Below are positions 9,080 to 17,842 of a stretch of DNA of 64,000 nt, in pieces. Made by a program: the position numbers and the translations under genes. Position 1 is the stretch's first letter, and each line of letters opens with the position of its first letter. The stretch is from contig CAWCFK010000025.1 in the NCBI GenBank assembly GCA_963794685.1, positions 1 through 64,000 of the forward strand, written 5' to 3'. This stretch comes from CAVTWH01 sp963794685 (GTDB lineage: Bacteria; Actinomycetota; Actinomycetes; Mycobacteriales; Micromonosporaceae). The notes under the pieces are model-generated. The model saw only the letters and a list, made by a program, of their open reading frames with translations. It ran no database searches and was not told the DNA's origin.

Positions 9080-9227
9080 AAACGTGTTCTACCACCGGTA
9101 TCGCCCGCTGTGTGCCCCGCCGGACGAGACTGGCAAACGCCCAGAAATCTGCGTAACGGCCCTCCTGGCGCGGGAGTTCGGCGTCGGTGCCGGCCGTGAC
9201 GATCCGCCCGGTCGAAGCGCCGGTGAT
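8950..9227. repeat. 280-bp direct repeat, copy 2
   Basis: Second copy of 1973-2252 in direct orientation, about 98 percent identical by eye. Recombination between the two copies would delete about 7 kb, including the HAD, kinase and toxin-antitoxin genes. Confidence 0.9.
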
Positions 9228-9279
9228 TGCGGGAGCCGACCGCCTCGACGCTGGGTAGGGGCGGCGTGCGCCGCCGCTT

Positions 9280-9519
9280 CTAGCGATCGGCTCGCCGGGT
9301 GATCGCGTCGCCGGCGATGCCCACGGCGAGGCCAAGGACGATCATGACGATATAGCCGTAGGTCTCGTAGCCGTGAGGGATGAGGAACCGGACGAAGCCC
9401 ATGAAGCGGATCCAGCCGAACCATTCGTGCAGCAGGCCACTTATGCCGCCGGCGATGAAGATGAAGCAGAGCAGACCTGACAGAGCAGCCAAGGGTGACT
9501 TTGAGTTGTTGATGGTCAT
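9280..9519 (-). CDS. Small two-helix membrane protein
   Basis: A 79-residue protein from the ATG at 9517-9519. Two hydrophobic segments are visible: PLAALSGLLCFIFIAGGISG near the start and YIVMIVLGLAVGIAGDAI near the end. They are joined by an aromatic linker (LHEWFGWIRFMGFVRF). The longer frame to 9690 has a non-conserved basic extension and overlaps the kinase gene start on the other strand. It is divergent from the kinase/regulator operon at 9676. Function unknown. Confidence 0.55.
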   Translation of the reverse strand: MTINNSKSPLAALSGLLCFIFIAGGISGLLHEWFGWIRFMGFVRFLIPHGYETYGYIVMIVLGLAVGIAGDAITRRADR

Positions 9520-9675
9520 GGCGCGACGGTAGGCCGGCGTTGTGGTACTGCGGATCGGGCTTGGGACTGCCAGGTTGTGACCGAAGTTGGTCGCCGGCGG
9601 CGCGAGACTCGTACTTAAGCATCTCGTTGCGGTATGGATGTCCGGCCGCGGGCGAGGCGTACGTAGATTGCCGAT

Positions 9676-10857
9676 ATGAGCCGTGTTCATCGCACTCTCC
9701 GGGACTGGGCCGCTGATCTCGGGTTGTTGGTGTTCGCTGCCTGCTTCGCTGCCGTGAGTTCGCAGTCTGTGCCTGCCGCGCAGGACATCGGCCCGGCGTG
9801 GCAGGTGCTTGATCAGACGATCGGCGGGTTGGGATGCGCGGCATTGCTGCTACGGCGACGCTGGCCGGTGCCACTGGCGGTGATCCTGCTGTTGGGAGGC
9901 ACCCAGACGCACTACCTGACCGGTCCGGTGATGGTGGCGGTGTTCACGGTGGCCGCGACCCGGCCGTGGCGAAGCACCGCGTGGGTGGCGGCGCTCGCGT
10001 TCGTGCCGCTTCCGGCTGTGCTGTGGCGGCTTGCGGAGTTGCCCGAGGGTCGGGCTGACTCGGCACTGATGTATTTCGCGTTGATTGCGGGGGCTATCGG
10101 ATGGGGCCTCTTCCGGCGCTCCCGGCATCAGTTGATCGCGTCGTTGCGGGAGCGGGTGGAACTGGCGGAGGCCGATGCGGAGTTGCGGGCCGAGCGGGCC
10201 ACGCAACAGGCGCGGGAGGAGATCGCCCGGGAGATGCACGATGTGCTCGGGCACCGGCTGTCGCTGCTGGTCGTGCACGCTGGGGCACTGGAGTTCAACA
10301 TGCAGGCGCCCCGGGCAGAGATCGCGCGGGCCGCTGGGGTGATCCGGGAGAACGCCCACCTGGCTCTACGCGACCTGGCTGACGTGATCGGAGTGCTTCG
10401 CGCCGCACCCGCGGATGGCGAGCATCCGCAACCAGAACTGGCAGACCTGGCCCGGCTGGTGGCGCAGGCACGGGAGACGGGCGTGCGGATAGAGCTGGCG
10501 GTGCCTCCGGACGTGCCCGCACCGCCGCCAGTGGTGGGGCGCACGGCATACCGGATTGTGCAGGAAGCGCTGACCAACGCCCGGCGGCACGCACCCGGTG
10601 CCGCCATCGCGGTACGGGTGACCGGGAGTCCCGCGCACAGGCTGACCGTGGAGGTCCACAACGCCATGCCGGCCGGACCAGCCTCGGATGCGGGTCCCGG
10701 CAAAGGCGGCGGGCAGGGACTGATCGGGCTGGCCGAACGGGCTCGACTGGCAGGCGGCGAATTGACGGCCGGTCCAACCGACGGCGGCTTCGGGGTCTGC
10801 GCCTGGCTACCCTGGCCTGCGGCAAACAACACCACGGCCGCGCCGGCCACCCGGTGA
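9676..10857 (+). CDS. Sensor histidine kinase, NarL/DesK type
   Basis: A 393-residue membrane kinase. The N-terminal 130 residues contain about four to five hydrophobic segments (for example LGLLVFAACFAAV, VPLAVILLLGG, SALMYFALIAGAIGWG). The dimerisation box is EIAREMHDVLGHRLSLL (phosphoacceptor His in MHDV), and the ATPase has YRIVQEALTNARRHAPG (N-box) and GGGQGLIGLAERARLAGG (G-box). It autophosphorylates and feeds the response regulator encoded 9 bp downstream. The signal is unknown. Confidence 0.88.
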   Translation: MSRVHRTLRDWAADLGLLVFAACFAAVSSQSVPAAQDIGPAWQVLDQTIGGLGCAALLLRRRWPVPLAVILLLGGTQTHYLTGPVMVAVFTVAATRPWRSTAWVAALAFVPLPAVLWRLAELPEGRADSALMYFALIAGAIGWGLFRRSRHQLIASLRERVELAEADAELRAERATQQAREEIAREMHDVLGHRLSLLVVHAGALEFNMQAPRAEIARAAGVIRENAHLALRDLADVIGVLRAAPADGEHPQPELADLARLVAQARETGVRIELAVPPDVPAPPPVVGRTAYRIVQEALTNARRHAPGAAIAVRVTGSPAHRLTVEVHNAMPAGPASDAGPGKGGGQGLIGLAERARLAGGELTAGPTDGGFGVCAWLPWPAANNTTAAPATR

Positions 10858-10866
10858 GGGAGGAGA

Positions 10867-11535
10867 ATGCGAGTGATCCGCGTCCTACTCGTCGATGACG
10901 ACGCGATCGTGCGGGCCGGGCTGCGTCTGATGCTGGGCGGTGCCCCGGACATCGAGATCGTCGCGGAGGCCGCGGACGGGGCGCAGGTGCCCGCGCTGGT
11001 CGCCGAGTACCGACCCGATCTGGTTCTCATGGACATCCGGATGCCGGGCGTCGACGGGTTGGCCGCAACTGAGATGCTCCGGGCTCGACCCCGCGCTCCG
11101 GAGGTCCTGGTCCTGACCACCTTCCACACCGACGGGCACGTACTGAGCGCGCTGCGGGCCGGCGCTGCCGGGTTCCTCCTGAAGGACACTCCGCCGCAGG
11201 CCATCGTCACAGCCATCCGGACCGCGGTCGCCGGGGACCCGGTGCTTTCTCCAGCCGTCACCCGCCGGCTCATCGAGCAGGTGACAGCTGATTCGGGACA
11301 GGACACCCGGGCTGCCGCCGCTCGGTCACGCCTGGCGATACTGGGCGAGAGGGAGCGCGAGGTAGCCCTAGCCGTCGGGAGCGGCCGCTCCAACGCGGAG
11401 ATCGCGCGGCAACTGCATCTGGCCCTTCCGACGGTGAAGGCACACGTGTCACGGATCCTCACCAAGCTGGATCTCAACAACCGGGTCCAGATCGCCCTGC
11501 TGGCTCACGACGCGCACGCGACAGAAAACAGCTGA
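10867..11535 (+). CDS. LuxR/NarL-family response regulator
   Basis: A 222-residue regulator. The receiver domain has the acidic pair in LLVDDDAIVRAG, the phosphoacceptor Asp in LVLMDIRMPGVDG and the conserved Lys in FLLKDTPP. The C-terminal helix-turn-helix is LGEREREVALAVGSGRSN with LALPTVKAHVSRILTKL. It follows the kinase after a GGGAGGAG-like ribosome site, so the two form an operon. Confidence 0.9.
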   Translation: MRVIRVLLVDDDAIVRAGLRLMLGGAPDIEIVAEAADGAQVPALVAEYRPDLVLMDIRMPGVDGLAATEMLRARPRAPEVLVLTTFHTDGHVLSALRAGAAGFLLKDTPPQAIVTAIRTAVAGDPVLSPAVTRRLIEQVTADSGQDTRAAAARSRLAILGEREREVALAVGSGRSNAEIARQLHLALPTVKAHVSRILTKLDLNNRVQIALLAHDAHATENS

Positions 11536-11690
11536 GCGCCACTATGGCCACACCTTCCGCCCACCGCAGCCGTGTTTACACATGCGTATATGTCAATGGC
11601 GTCGGCTCGCGCTTCGTCCACTGTGGAGCCGATGAGCCGCCGATCGCAACGGGGCGTAACCGATCGGGCATCGTTGATAGTCTGGCCGCC

Positions 11691-12071
11691 ATGCATCGCA
11701 GTCGGCTGGTCGGAATCCTCATCGACACGCCTGCCGCACAGGTCGACGCGGCAGTGGGCTTCTGGACTGCCGCACTGGGTGCCCAGGCCTATCCTGCGCC
11801 GGGCGAGGAGCAGTTCACCGTCCTGATCGACGCCGCACCCGGCCTGTTCACCGTCGTCCAAGCGGTCGATGACGTGCCGCGATACCACGTCGACATTGAG
11901 ACCGACGACCTGACGGCGGAGGTTGCCCGCCTGACGGCGCTGGGCGCGGAGCTGGTGACCCGCTGGAAGGATGCCTTTACCCTGCGCTCGCCAGGCGGCC
12001 ACCTGCTCTGTGTGGTGCCCGTGCACAGCGATCCGGAGACGTTTGCCAACTCGGCGCGAACCTGGCCATGA
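11691..12071 (+). CDS. VOC-family protein (glyoxalase/bleomycin-resistance fold)
   Basis: A 126-residue single-unit VOC protein. AVGFWTAALGAQAYP is the first beta-alpha unit, PRYHVDIETDD supplies a metal-ligand position and FTLRSPGGHLLCVVPV is the end strand. The ATG at 11691 is chosen because the upstream part of the frame looks non-coding. Such proteins are metal-dependent lyases, dioxygenases or drug-binding proteins; no specific role can be given. Confidence 0.75.
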   Translation: MHRSRLVGILIDTPAAQVDAAVGFWTAALGAQAYPAPGEEQFTVLIDAAPGLFTVVQAVDDVPRYHVDIETDDLTAEVARLTALGAELVTRWKDAFTLRSPGGHLLCVVPVHSDPETFANSARTWP

Positions 12072-12096
12072 GGGCCGGCGGGCCGTGCCGGCCGGC

Positions 12097-12864
12097 TCAG
12101 GCGGGTTCGTGGGCCGCCAGCCACTCGTCGAAGGTCGGGCCGACGAAGACCGCTTCCGGACCGGGCAGGAGGATGCCGTCGCGGACGGCTCCGCCGGCGG
12201 GGCTGGCGACCACCTGCACATCGTCCCCCGCGTGCCGGGCGAACGCGGTTGACATGGCCGCGAGCTGTTCGGTCCGGGGTCCGGCCACCTCGACGAGGCC
12301 ATCGTCCCGGGTGCCGTCAGCGACGTCGAGTAGCACCCCGACCATGGCCGCCACGGCGAGCGGCTGAATCAGGAGGTCGGTGATGGTGGTGGTGTCCCCC
12401 GAGCGGCCCCAGCCGATCGCCTGCCGGGCGATGTCGTGGAACTGGGCCGACCGGACCACCCGCGCCCCCGGCGTGTGCTCGCGGGTGGCCTGCTCCTGGG
12501 CGAACTTGGCCTTGTAGTAGCCGTCGAAGCCGGTGCCTGCTTCGCTTTCGGCGGCGGCGACCCGGTCGACCCCGATGATCGACAGCACGACGGTGCGGCG
12601 GACGCCGGCGCTGCTGGCGGCCTGTCCGACGTTCGTCGCGACGGTGGTGAAGAACGCTGTCGAGTCGTCCTGCTCAAGGTTCGGGCTCTGGATGACGTTG
12701 ACGACAGCCTCGACTCCGGTCAGCGCGTCCGCCAACCCGGTGCCGTCGAGGAGGTCGACGCCGGACTCCTTCGAGATGCCGGTGACGACATGGCCCTGTG
12801 ACTCGGCAAGGGCGACAAGCTGACTGCCGACGAGGCCGGTGGAGCCGATGACCGCGAGCTTCAT
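12097..12864 (-). CDS. NmrA-like / atypical SDR NAD(P)-binding protein
   Basis: A 255-residue Rossmann protein. The dinucleotide site is AVIGSTGLVGSQLVALAE (GxxGxxG). The second half has YYKAKFAQEQ (the YxxxK position) and ARVVRSAQFHDIA, typical of atypical short-chain reductases related to NmrA and NAD-dependent epimerases. It lies divergent from the alpha/beta hydrolase across a short promoter region. Substrate unknown. Confidence 0.8.
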   Translation of the reverse strand: MKLAVIGSTGLVGSQLVALAESQGHVVTGISKESGVDLLDGTGLADALTGVEAVVNVIQSPNLEQDDSTAFFTTVATNVGQAASSAGVRRTVVLSIIGVDRVAAAESEAGTGFDGYYKAKFAQEQATREHTPGARVVRSAQFHDIARQAIGWGRSGDTTTITDLLIQPLAVAAMVGVLLDVADGTRDDGLVEVAGPRTEQLAAMSTAFARHAGDDVQVVASPAGGAVRDGILLPGPEAVFVGPTFDEWLAAHEPA

Positions 12865-13075
12865 GGTGGAACTCCTCCCGAGAGAATTGGCGGCTGCCCG
12901 TTATGTCAGCTATAGCCGATCCGTTGGCGTCCGCGCACCTGAATCACGAATGCCGGAGGCTTTGGTGTGCCGGGGTGCAAACACTCACAATTTGCAACTC
13001 GGCTCCGCCCCGGAGGGGCCGGGGCTAGCGTCGGACCAAGGTTCCGTAACCGCGATGAACAGGAGAAGGGGAGCC

Positions 13076-13810
13076 ATGTCTGTAGATTCGACGCCGTCCT
13101 CGGCAACCATCGTGCTCGTCCACGGCGCCTGGGCCGACGGCTCCTCGTGGAACGGCGTGATACCGCAGTTGACCCGCGACGGTTACCGCGTGCGGGCCAT
13201 CCCGAACCTGCTGCGACTGCTGCCGAACGACGCGGCCAACGTCGCCAGTGTGCTGGCCACCATCAGCGGGCCGATCATCCTGGTCGGCCACTCCTACGGT
13301 GGCGCTGTCATCACCAACGCCGCCACCGGCAACAGCAACGTCAAGGCGCTGGTCTACGTCGACGCGTTCGCACCGGACGAAGGTGAGAGCGTGTTCCCCC
13401 TTGCCGGCGCCGGGTCCGCTGTGGCCGTCGATCCGACGACCGTGTTCGACTTCGTGCCCTACCCCGGAGCACCCGACGGCGATGTCGACCTCTACCTCAA
13501 GCGGGAGGTGTTCCTCACGAAGTTCGCCAACGGCGTGGACACCGCCCCCGCCGAGCTCCTCTACGCCGGCCAGCGCCCGCTCTCGCTGCGCGCCGGCAAC
13601 GCACCGTCCGGGGCACCGGCGTGGAAGGGCATCCGCTCCTGGTACGTGCTGGGCAACTCGGACAACATCATTCCGGCTGACCGGCAACAGTTCATGGCGG
13701 AACGGGCCGGGGCGACGACCACCCGGGTCGACGCCGGTCACCTGTCGATGATCAGCCATCCCGACGAGGTCACCGAGGTCATCCGCGAGGCGGCCAGGCA
13801 AACCCTGTGA
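13076..13810 (+). CDS. Alpha/beta hydrolase
   Basis: A 244-residue cytosolic esterase-like hydrolase. The oxyanion motif is VLVHGAWADGSSW, the nucleophile elbow is ILVGHSYGGAVI (Ser), and the catalytic His is in VDAGHLSMISHP. The best acid candidates are in LVYVDAFAPDEGE or SDNIIPADRQ. The ATG at 13076 follows AGGAGAAGGGGA, so the longer frame from 12839 is rejected. Related proteins are often annotated as salicylate esterase-like hydrolases; the substrate is not known. Confidence 0.85.
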   Translation: MSVDSTPSSATIVLVHGAWADGSSWNGVIPQLTRDGYRVRAIPNLLRLLPNDAANVASVLATISGPIILVGHSYGGAVITNAATGNSNVKALVYVDAFAPDEGESVFPLAGAGSAVAVDPTTVFDFVPYPGAPDGDVDLYLKREVFLTKFANGVDTAPAELLYAGQRPLSLRAGNAPSGAPAWKGIRSWYVLGNSDNIIPADRQQFMAERAGATTTRVDAGHLSMISHPDEVTEVIREAARQTL

Positions 13811-13902
13811 CGGTCGCTCGGCGGTGGGCCCGAGGCGGGTCGGCAACTCCCTGAGTAGCTGTAACAGGATCGGCCACGGTAGCGGGCCTGCGGAAGCCGG
13901 AG

Positions 13903-14595
13903 TCAGGCACCTGTCCTGCGGGCATCGGCCGCAGCCAACCGGGCACGCAGCGCCTCCTGCTCCCCGGGCTGCCACGGCCCGGAGGCGGCGAGCGGAATCT
14001 CGGTCATGAACCGTCGCTCGGCTTCGGGGATCAGCGTGGCGACGAGGTCGGGATCCGCAGCCGCGGTCGCGTAGAGGTTCGGGCCGGCGTAGAACAGGTC
14101 GGTGACGACGAGTCGTCCGTCCACGGCGCGCATGACATTGGTCGGATTGTTGTCCAGCGGTCCGCACCAGGGCAGTGCCCGCCGGGCACGTTCGTGGACA
14201 CGGTGCACGACATCGACGAGCTCGCTGACTTCCGGGGCCCGCATGGCGATCGCCCGGTGAAACGCGATGGCCTCGTCCTGGGGGACGGGTCGCAGCCATT
14301 CCAGCACCTGGAGGTCGCCGCCGCCGGTCAGGTGGCGGTGTGCGAACAGTTGCGGAACCTGGCTGGTGTGCGCGGCTTCCCGGTACAGCGCCGCGGAGTA
14401 CGGGCCGGTCGGGTCGAACGGACTGATCCGCGCGGCCGCCGTACCGTCCGGCGAGCGTAGCGCGATCGCCCAGTCGCCGGTGCCGCAAGGGGTCCAGCCC
14501 GCCGACAGCAGCGCCTGTTCAACCTCTGCGTGATCGGCCGACCGGCCTGTCAGGCCGGGCACCGTACGGTGTAGGCCCGCGTCCTGCGATGTCAT
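13903..14595 (-). CDS. Hypothetical protein, possibly kinase-fold
   Basis: A 230-residue protein. GPLDNNPTNVMR followed by LVVTDLFYAGPNLY resembles the catalytic and metal loops of APH/protein-kinase-like folds, but the catalytic Asp of HxD is replaced by a DNN arrangement. The protein may therefore be a pseudo-kinase or a distant relative. It is transcribed towards the alpha/beta hydrolase. The assignment is tentative. Confidence 0.55.
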   Translation of the reverse strand: MTSQDAGLHRTVPGLTGRSADHAEVEQALLSAGWTPCGTGDWAIALRSPDGTAAARISPFDPTGPYSAALYREAAHTSQVPQLFAHRHLTGGGDLQVLEWLRPVPQDEAIAFHRAIAMRAPEVSELVDVVHRVHERARRALPWCGPLDNNPTNVMRAVDGRLVVTDLFYAGPNLYATAAADPDLVATLIPEAERRFMTEIPLAASGPWQPGEQEALRARLAAADARRTGA

Positions 14596-14661
14596 GGCAT
14601 GGAGCGTAGGCCGCCGCCGGTAACCATGCCCACGAGTAGAAATCGGCTTCGGCCGGCGATG

Positions 14662-15252
14662 TCAGACGGCGGCGGTGGCCGTCTCGGCGGGGAGGGGGTA
14701 GACCTGTTCGGCGGGGAGCAGGGCGGCTGCGGCCTGCTCGTCGCCGGAGCGCAACAGGTCCCGGATGGCGGCGGCCGTCGGGGTCACGTCGGTGAGCGAG
14801 ACGATCCACTCGTCGACGTAGTGGTGTGCGGCCGGGCCGGAGAGGCCGATCTGGAGGGATCGGTAGGGCAGCGCCTGCATTCGCAGAGAGCGCTCCGGGT
14901 CCCACTGCACGCGTACCGGGCTGGCGGCCAGTTGCCGGGTCCAGGCCGCGTGGTCGGGGTGCTCGGCCGGGTCGAAGTGGCTCAGGCAGGCGTGCGCCAG
15001 CGCCCATTCGAAGCCGGTCCGGGTGATTTCGACGGCGAGTACCCGCTCCTGTCCGGGCTTGGTGGCCCAGCCGCAGCGGTACATCATCCACAGGAACGAT
15101 GGCTTGATCCAGGTCATCCGATCCCGCTTGAACGGGGCCACGAACCGGCCCGCTGCCAGCGCGGCTTCCGCGATCTCCGGCGCGTAGGCCTGGTACACGG
15201 TGATTGTCTGTGGGGTGAACGACGCGCGCACCTGGCGCTGGGGAACGGACAT
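14662..15252 (-). CDS. DUF4291 family protein
   Basis: A 196-residue protein with the DUF4291 hallmarks: VYQAYAPEIAEAAL, then RMTWIKPSFLWMMYRCGWA, then VRVQWDPERSL. The ATG at 15250-15252 gives the usual family length (about 190-200 residues); the upstream frame to 15372 is proline/arginine-rich and was left out. The biochemical role of this widespread family is not established. Confidence 0.8.
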   Translation of the reverse strand: MSVPQRQVRASFTPQTITVYQAYAPEIAEAALAAGRFVAPFKRDRMTWIKPSFLWMMYRCGWATKPGQERVLAVEITRTGFEWALAHACLSHFDPAEHPDHAAWTRQLAASPVRVQWDPERSLRMQALPYRSLQIGLSGPAAHHYVDEWIVSLTDVTPTAAAIRDLLRSGDEQAAAALLPAEQVYPLPAETATAAV

Positions 15253-15386
15253 GCCCCGATCCTGGCCGGTCCGGGCAAGCGATTCCAGTGCAATCCGCAC
15301 CGGGCCGCACCGGGCCGCCGCACCGGGCCGCCCCCGCCGGGGCGGGGACGGCTCGGGTGTCGCAGTGGGCACTCACGGCGGTCAGC

Positions 15387-16412
15387 TCACTGCTTGACGC
15401 ACTCGGCGAAGAGGTTGATCCGCATCGGCTCGTACCGGATCGCCGTTGCCGGCCGACCGAACGCGGAGGCCGCGTAGAGCCGGTTCAGGTCGGCCTCGTC
15501 CCGGTGGATCAGAGACCAGTGCAGCACGTGGTCCATCAGCGCCTTCGACACGTTGTCCGGGTGGAAGTTGCCGAGGATCAGGCGTCCGCCGGGCCGGAGC
15601 ATGCGATGGGCGAGGTTCATCAGGGCCACCACGAACCGGTCCGGGAAGTAGTCGATCAACCCGATCGAGTACACCAGGTCCTGGTCGGTCACCGGCAACG
15701 CACGACGCCCGGTGGCGGCGTACACCAGATTCTCCTGGAACAGGGTGATCTGCCGCTCGGCCGGCGTGGCCGCGATCCGTTGCCGCACATGGTCGAGGGC
15801 CTGTCCGTCCACATCGACCAGGGTGGCCCGGAGCGCACCGGGGTCGTCCAGGGCGGCGAAGACGTCCATCAGCTCCTGGGCCGGGCCGCAGGCCAGGCTC
15901 GTCACCCGGGCCGGCCGCCGCGGTGCCGCCGCGACCGTCCGGGTGATCTCCTCCGCCAGCAGCCGCCTGCGGTGGTACACGGCGCGGCAGGCGGCCACGT
16001 CGAGGAAGCCACGGTCCAGTGCCGGCCCGATCCGGCCGACGCCGGCCGGTAGGTCGTCATAGATCCAGGCGATACTGAGGAAATCCCCGGCGTACCCGCG
16101 CGGCTTGGCGTACCAGCGTTCGGCGTTGCGCGACAGCAGCACGTACGGCAGCAGTTCGGCCTGGACCCGCGCACCCACCGCGCCGCGGTCCTCGGGCGGG
16201 GCGGCCGAGCCGTCACCGATCACGTCGTTCAGCACCGCCTCCAACCGCGGGGCGGCACCGCTCAGCCGCGCGGCCACCTCGGCCGGCAGGCCGTCCGGCT
16301 TGAGTGCGAGCCGGTCAGCCTCGGCGACCCTCGCCTTGAACTCCCCCAGCGGCTCGGCCAGCTGCTGCCACAGCAGCGCCCGCTGCGGATGGTCGGTTGT
16401 CCGGGTGGTCAT
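15387..16412 (-). CDS. SAM-dependent methyltransferase-like protein
   Basis: A 341-residue protein with a helical N-terminal region and a C-terminal class I methyltransferase fold. RVTSLACGPAQELMDVFA is the glycine-rich SAM site, ATLVDVDGQALDHV is motif II, and YSIGLIDYFPDRFV and MLRPGGRLILGNFHPDN are motifs IV-V. The N-terminal segment LLSRNAERWYAKPRGYAGDF is seen in proteins annotated as extracellular-factor methyltransferases. Substrate unknown; it is separated by 4 bp from the secreted HExxH gene upstream, suggesting cotranscription. Confidence 0.7.
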   Translation of the reverse strand: MTTRTTDHPQRALLWQQLAEPLGEFKARVAEADRLALKPDGLPAEVAARLSGAAPRLEAVLNDVIGDGSAAPPEDRGAVGARVQAELLPYVLLSRNAERWYAKPRGYAGDFLSIAWIYDDLPAGVGRIGPALDRGFLDVAACRAVYHRRRLLAEEITRTVAAAPRRPARVTSLACGPAQELMDVFAALDDPGALRATLVDVDGQALDHVRQRIAATPAERQITLFQENLVYAATGRRALPVTDQDLVYSIGLIDYFPDRFVVALMNLAHRMLRPGGRLILGNFHPDNVSKALMDHVLHWSLIHRDEADLNRLYAASAFGRPATAIRYEPMRINLFAECVKQ

Positions 16413-16416
16413 CGCG

Positions 16417-17742
16417 TCACCCCCGCGCCATCGTGCACAGCGGCGGTACGACCTGCGGGTAGTCGCCGGTGGGTACGCCGTTGAGGGCGAAGACGCCGTC
16501 GATCTCGGCCACGCTCAGGCCCCGGGCCAGCCACGCGCGGCGCAGGTCGGTGACGGTCGGGCAGGCGCTGATCGAGCCCAGCGCGGCGTCGAAGAGCTGG
16601 AACACGTCACGATCGCGCTGCGGCGCCGGGTCGTACCCGGCGGACTCGGTACCGGCCGGGTCGGACAGGTCCCAGAGCACCGCGGCCACCCGGTTCTCCA
16701 ACGCCCGCCCGTCCAGGGTCGAGCCGGCACACGCCGGCGAGAAGTCGACGATGTAGACGTTGCTGGTGAAGCTGTACGCGCCGATCCGGTACAGCTCATT
16801 GGCGGGCAGCGAGGCGAGCACGACGGCGGAGTAGTAGTCGGCGAACCCCTCCATCCAGGCGTGCTGCTGGTTCACCCCGTCGCAGCCGCTGTGCACCGAG
16901 GGCATCGCGTAGAACCCGGACAGGTGGTGCTCCAGGAAGTGCCCGTACTCGTGCAGCAGCGTGGCGTCGTCCCACGGGACCAGGTCGTCGTACCAGGGGC
17001 CGGACGGCAGGGTCAGCACCGACCCGACCGGGTTGTAGAACGGCGCGTTGCTGCTGCCGAACGCCCACCAGGCGACGCTGGCCTCGGGCAGGGCGTCGCC
17101 GTCGCCCTTGCGGGAGCCGGCGTAGTCGTGCCCGTAGAGCAGCGTGTCGGCGATGTTGTAGTGCTGCGCGGACCAGCCGGTGAAGGTCCAACTGAAGTCG
17201 AAGATCTGGCTGGAGGTGTGCGCGGTGGCCTCAACCGGGTGGTCGTCGCCGGGCTCCCGCCAGAACGCGCCGTCGAAGCCGAGCGTGGCCGGTACCCAGG
17301 CCGCCGCGGTGTTCGGGTTGGGCCGTACCCACACCGCGGCGTTCTCGGCCACCACCCGCAGCGCGTACACGGTGCCGTCGTAGTCGTTGGTGAAGCTGGT
17401 GTTCACCTTGCCCTGTCCGTCGGTGTAGACGGTGCGGTCGTTCCCCCAACTCCACACCCCCGCGAAGCGCGGCAGGTACCGCCACACCTCGACCTTGTCG
17501 AAGCGGATCGGTCGGTTGGACCGGCCCTGGTAGAGGTCCTGGTAGTTGAGCGTCGCGGTGACGGTGATGGTGGGCGGCGCGGTACTGCCGCCGCCGGTGT
17601 CGCCGCCGCCCGGTCCGGGGCACTCCTCGACGCAGCGCATCGCGAAGGCGGGGACGGCGGCCGGGTCGAGCACGGCGGCACCGATGCTGGTGGTGGCGAT
17701 GAGAGTGGCGGCGATCAGGGTCCGCCGGAGTCGGTTTGTCAT
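16417..17742 (-). CDS. Secreted HExxH metalloprotease-like protein
   Basis: A 441-residue exported protein from the ATG at 17740-17742. The signal peptide is TNRLRRTLIAATLIATTSIG with likely cleavage near AVPAFA. After a Pro/Gly/Ser linker comes a beta domain (about residues 60-180). A zinc-peptidase-like region then carries LLHEYGHFLEHH (HExxH) and a downstream acidic site in WMEGFADYYSAVV, as in gluzincin-like enzymes. Two Cys pairs (CVEEC, C in SGCDG and SPACAG) fit an extracellular protein. Substrate unknown. Confidence 0.75.
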   Translation of the reverse strand: MTNRLRRTLIAATLIATTSIGAAVLDPAAVPAFAMRCVEECPGPGGGDTGGGSTAPPTITVTATLNYQDLYQGRSNRPIRFDKVEVWRYLPRFAGVWSWGNDRTVYTDGQGKVNTSFTNDYDGTVYALRVVAENAAVWVRPNPNTAAAWVPATLGFDGAFWREPGDDHPVEATAHTSSQIFDFSWTFTGWSAQHYNIADTLLYGHDYAGSRKGDGDALPEASVAWWAFGSSNAPFYNPVGSVLTLPSGPWYDDLVPWDDATLLHEYGHFLEHHLSGFYAMPSVHSGCDGVNQQHAWMEGFADYYSAVVLASLPANELYRIGAYSFTSNVYIVDFSPACAGSTLDGRALENRVAAVLWDLSDPAGTESAGYDPAPQRDRDVFQLFDAALGSISACPTVTDLRRAWLARGLSVAEIDGVFALNGVPTGDYPQVVPPLCTMARG

Positions 17743-17842
17743 GGCCGGAAAGGTAGGGCGGGGCCGGTCGGCCGCCATCCGTGCCAGCACGTAACCGTCG
17801 ACCTTCCGACTCGGCTCGCGACCGGCCCGTCCGGCTCGCACA

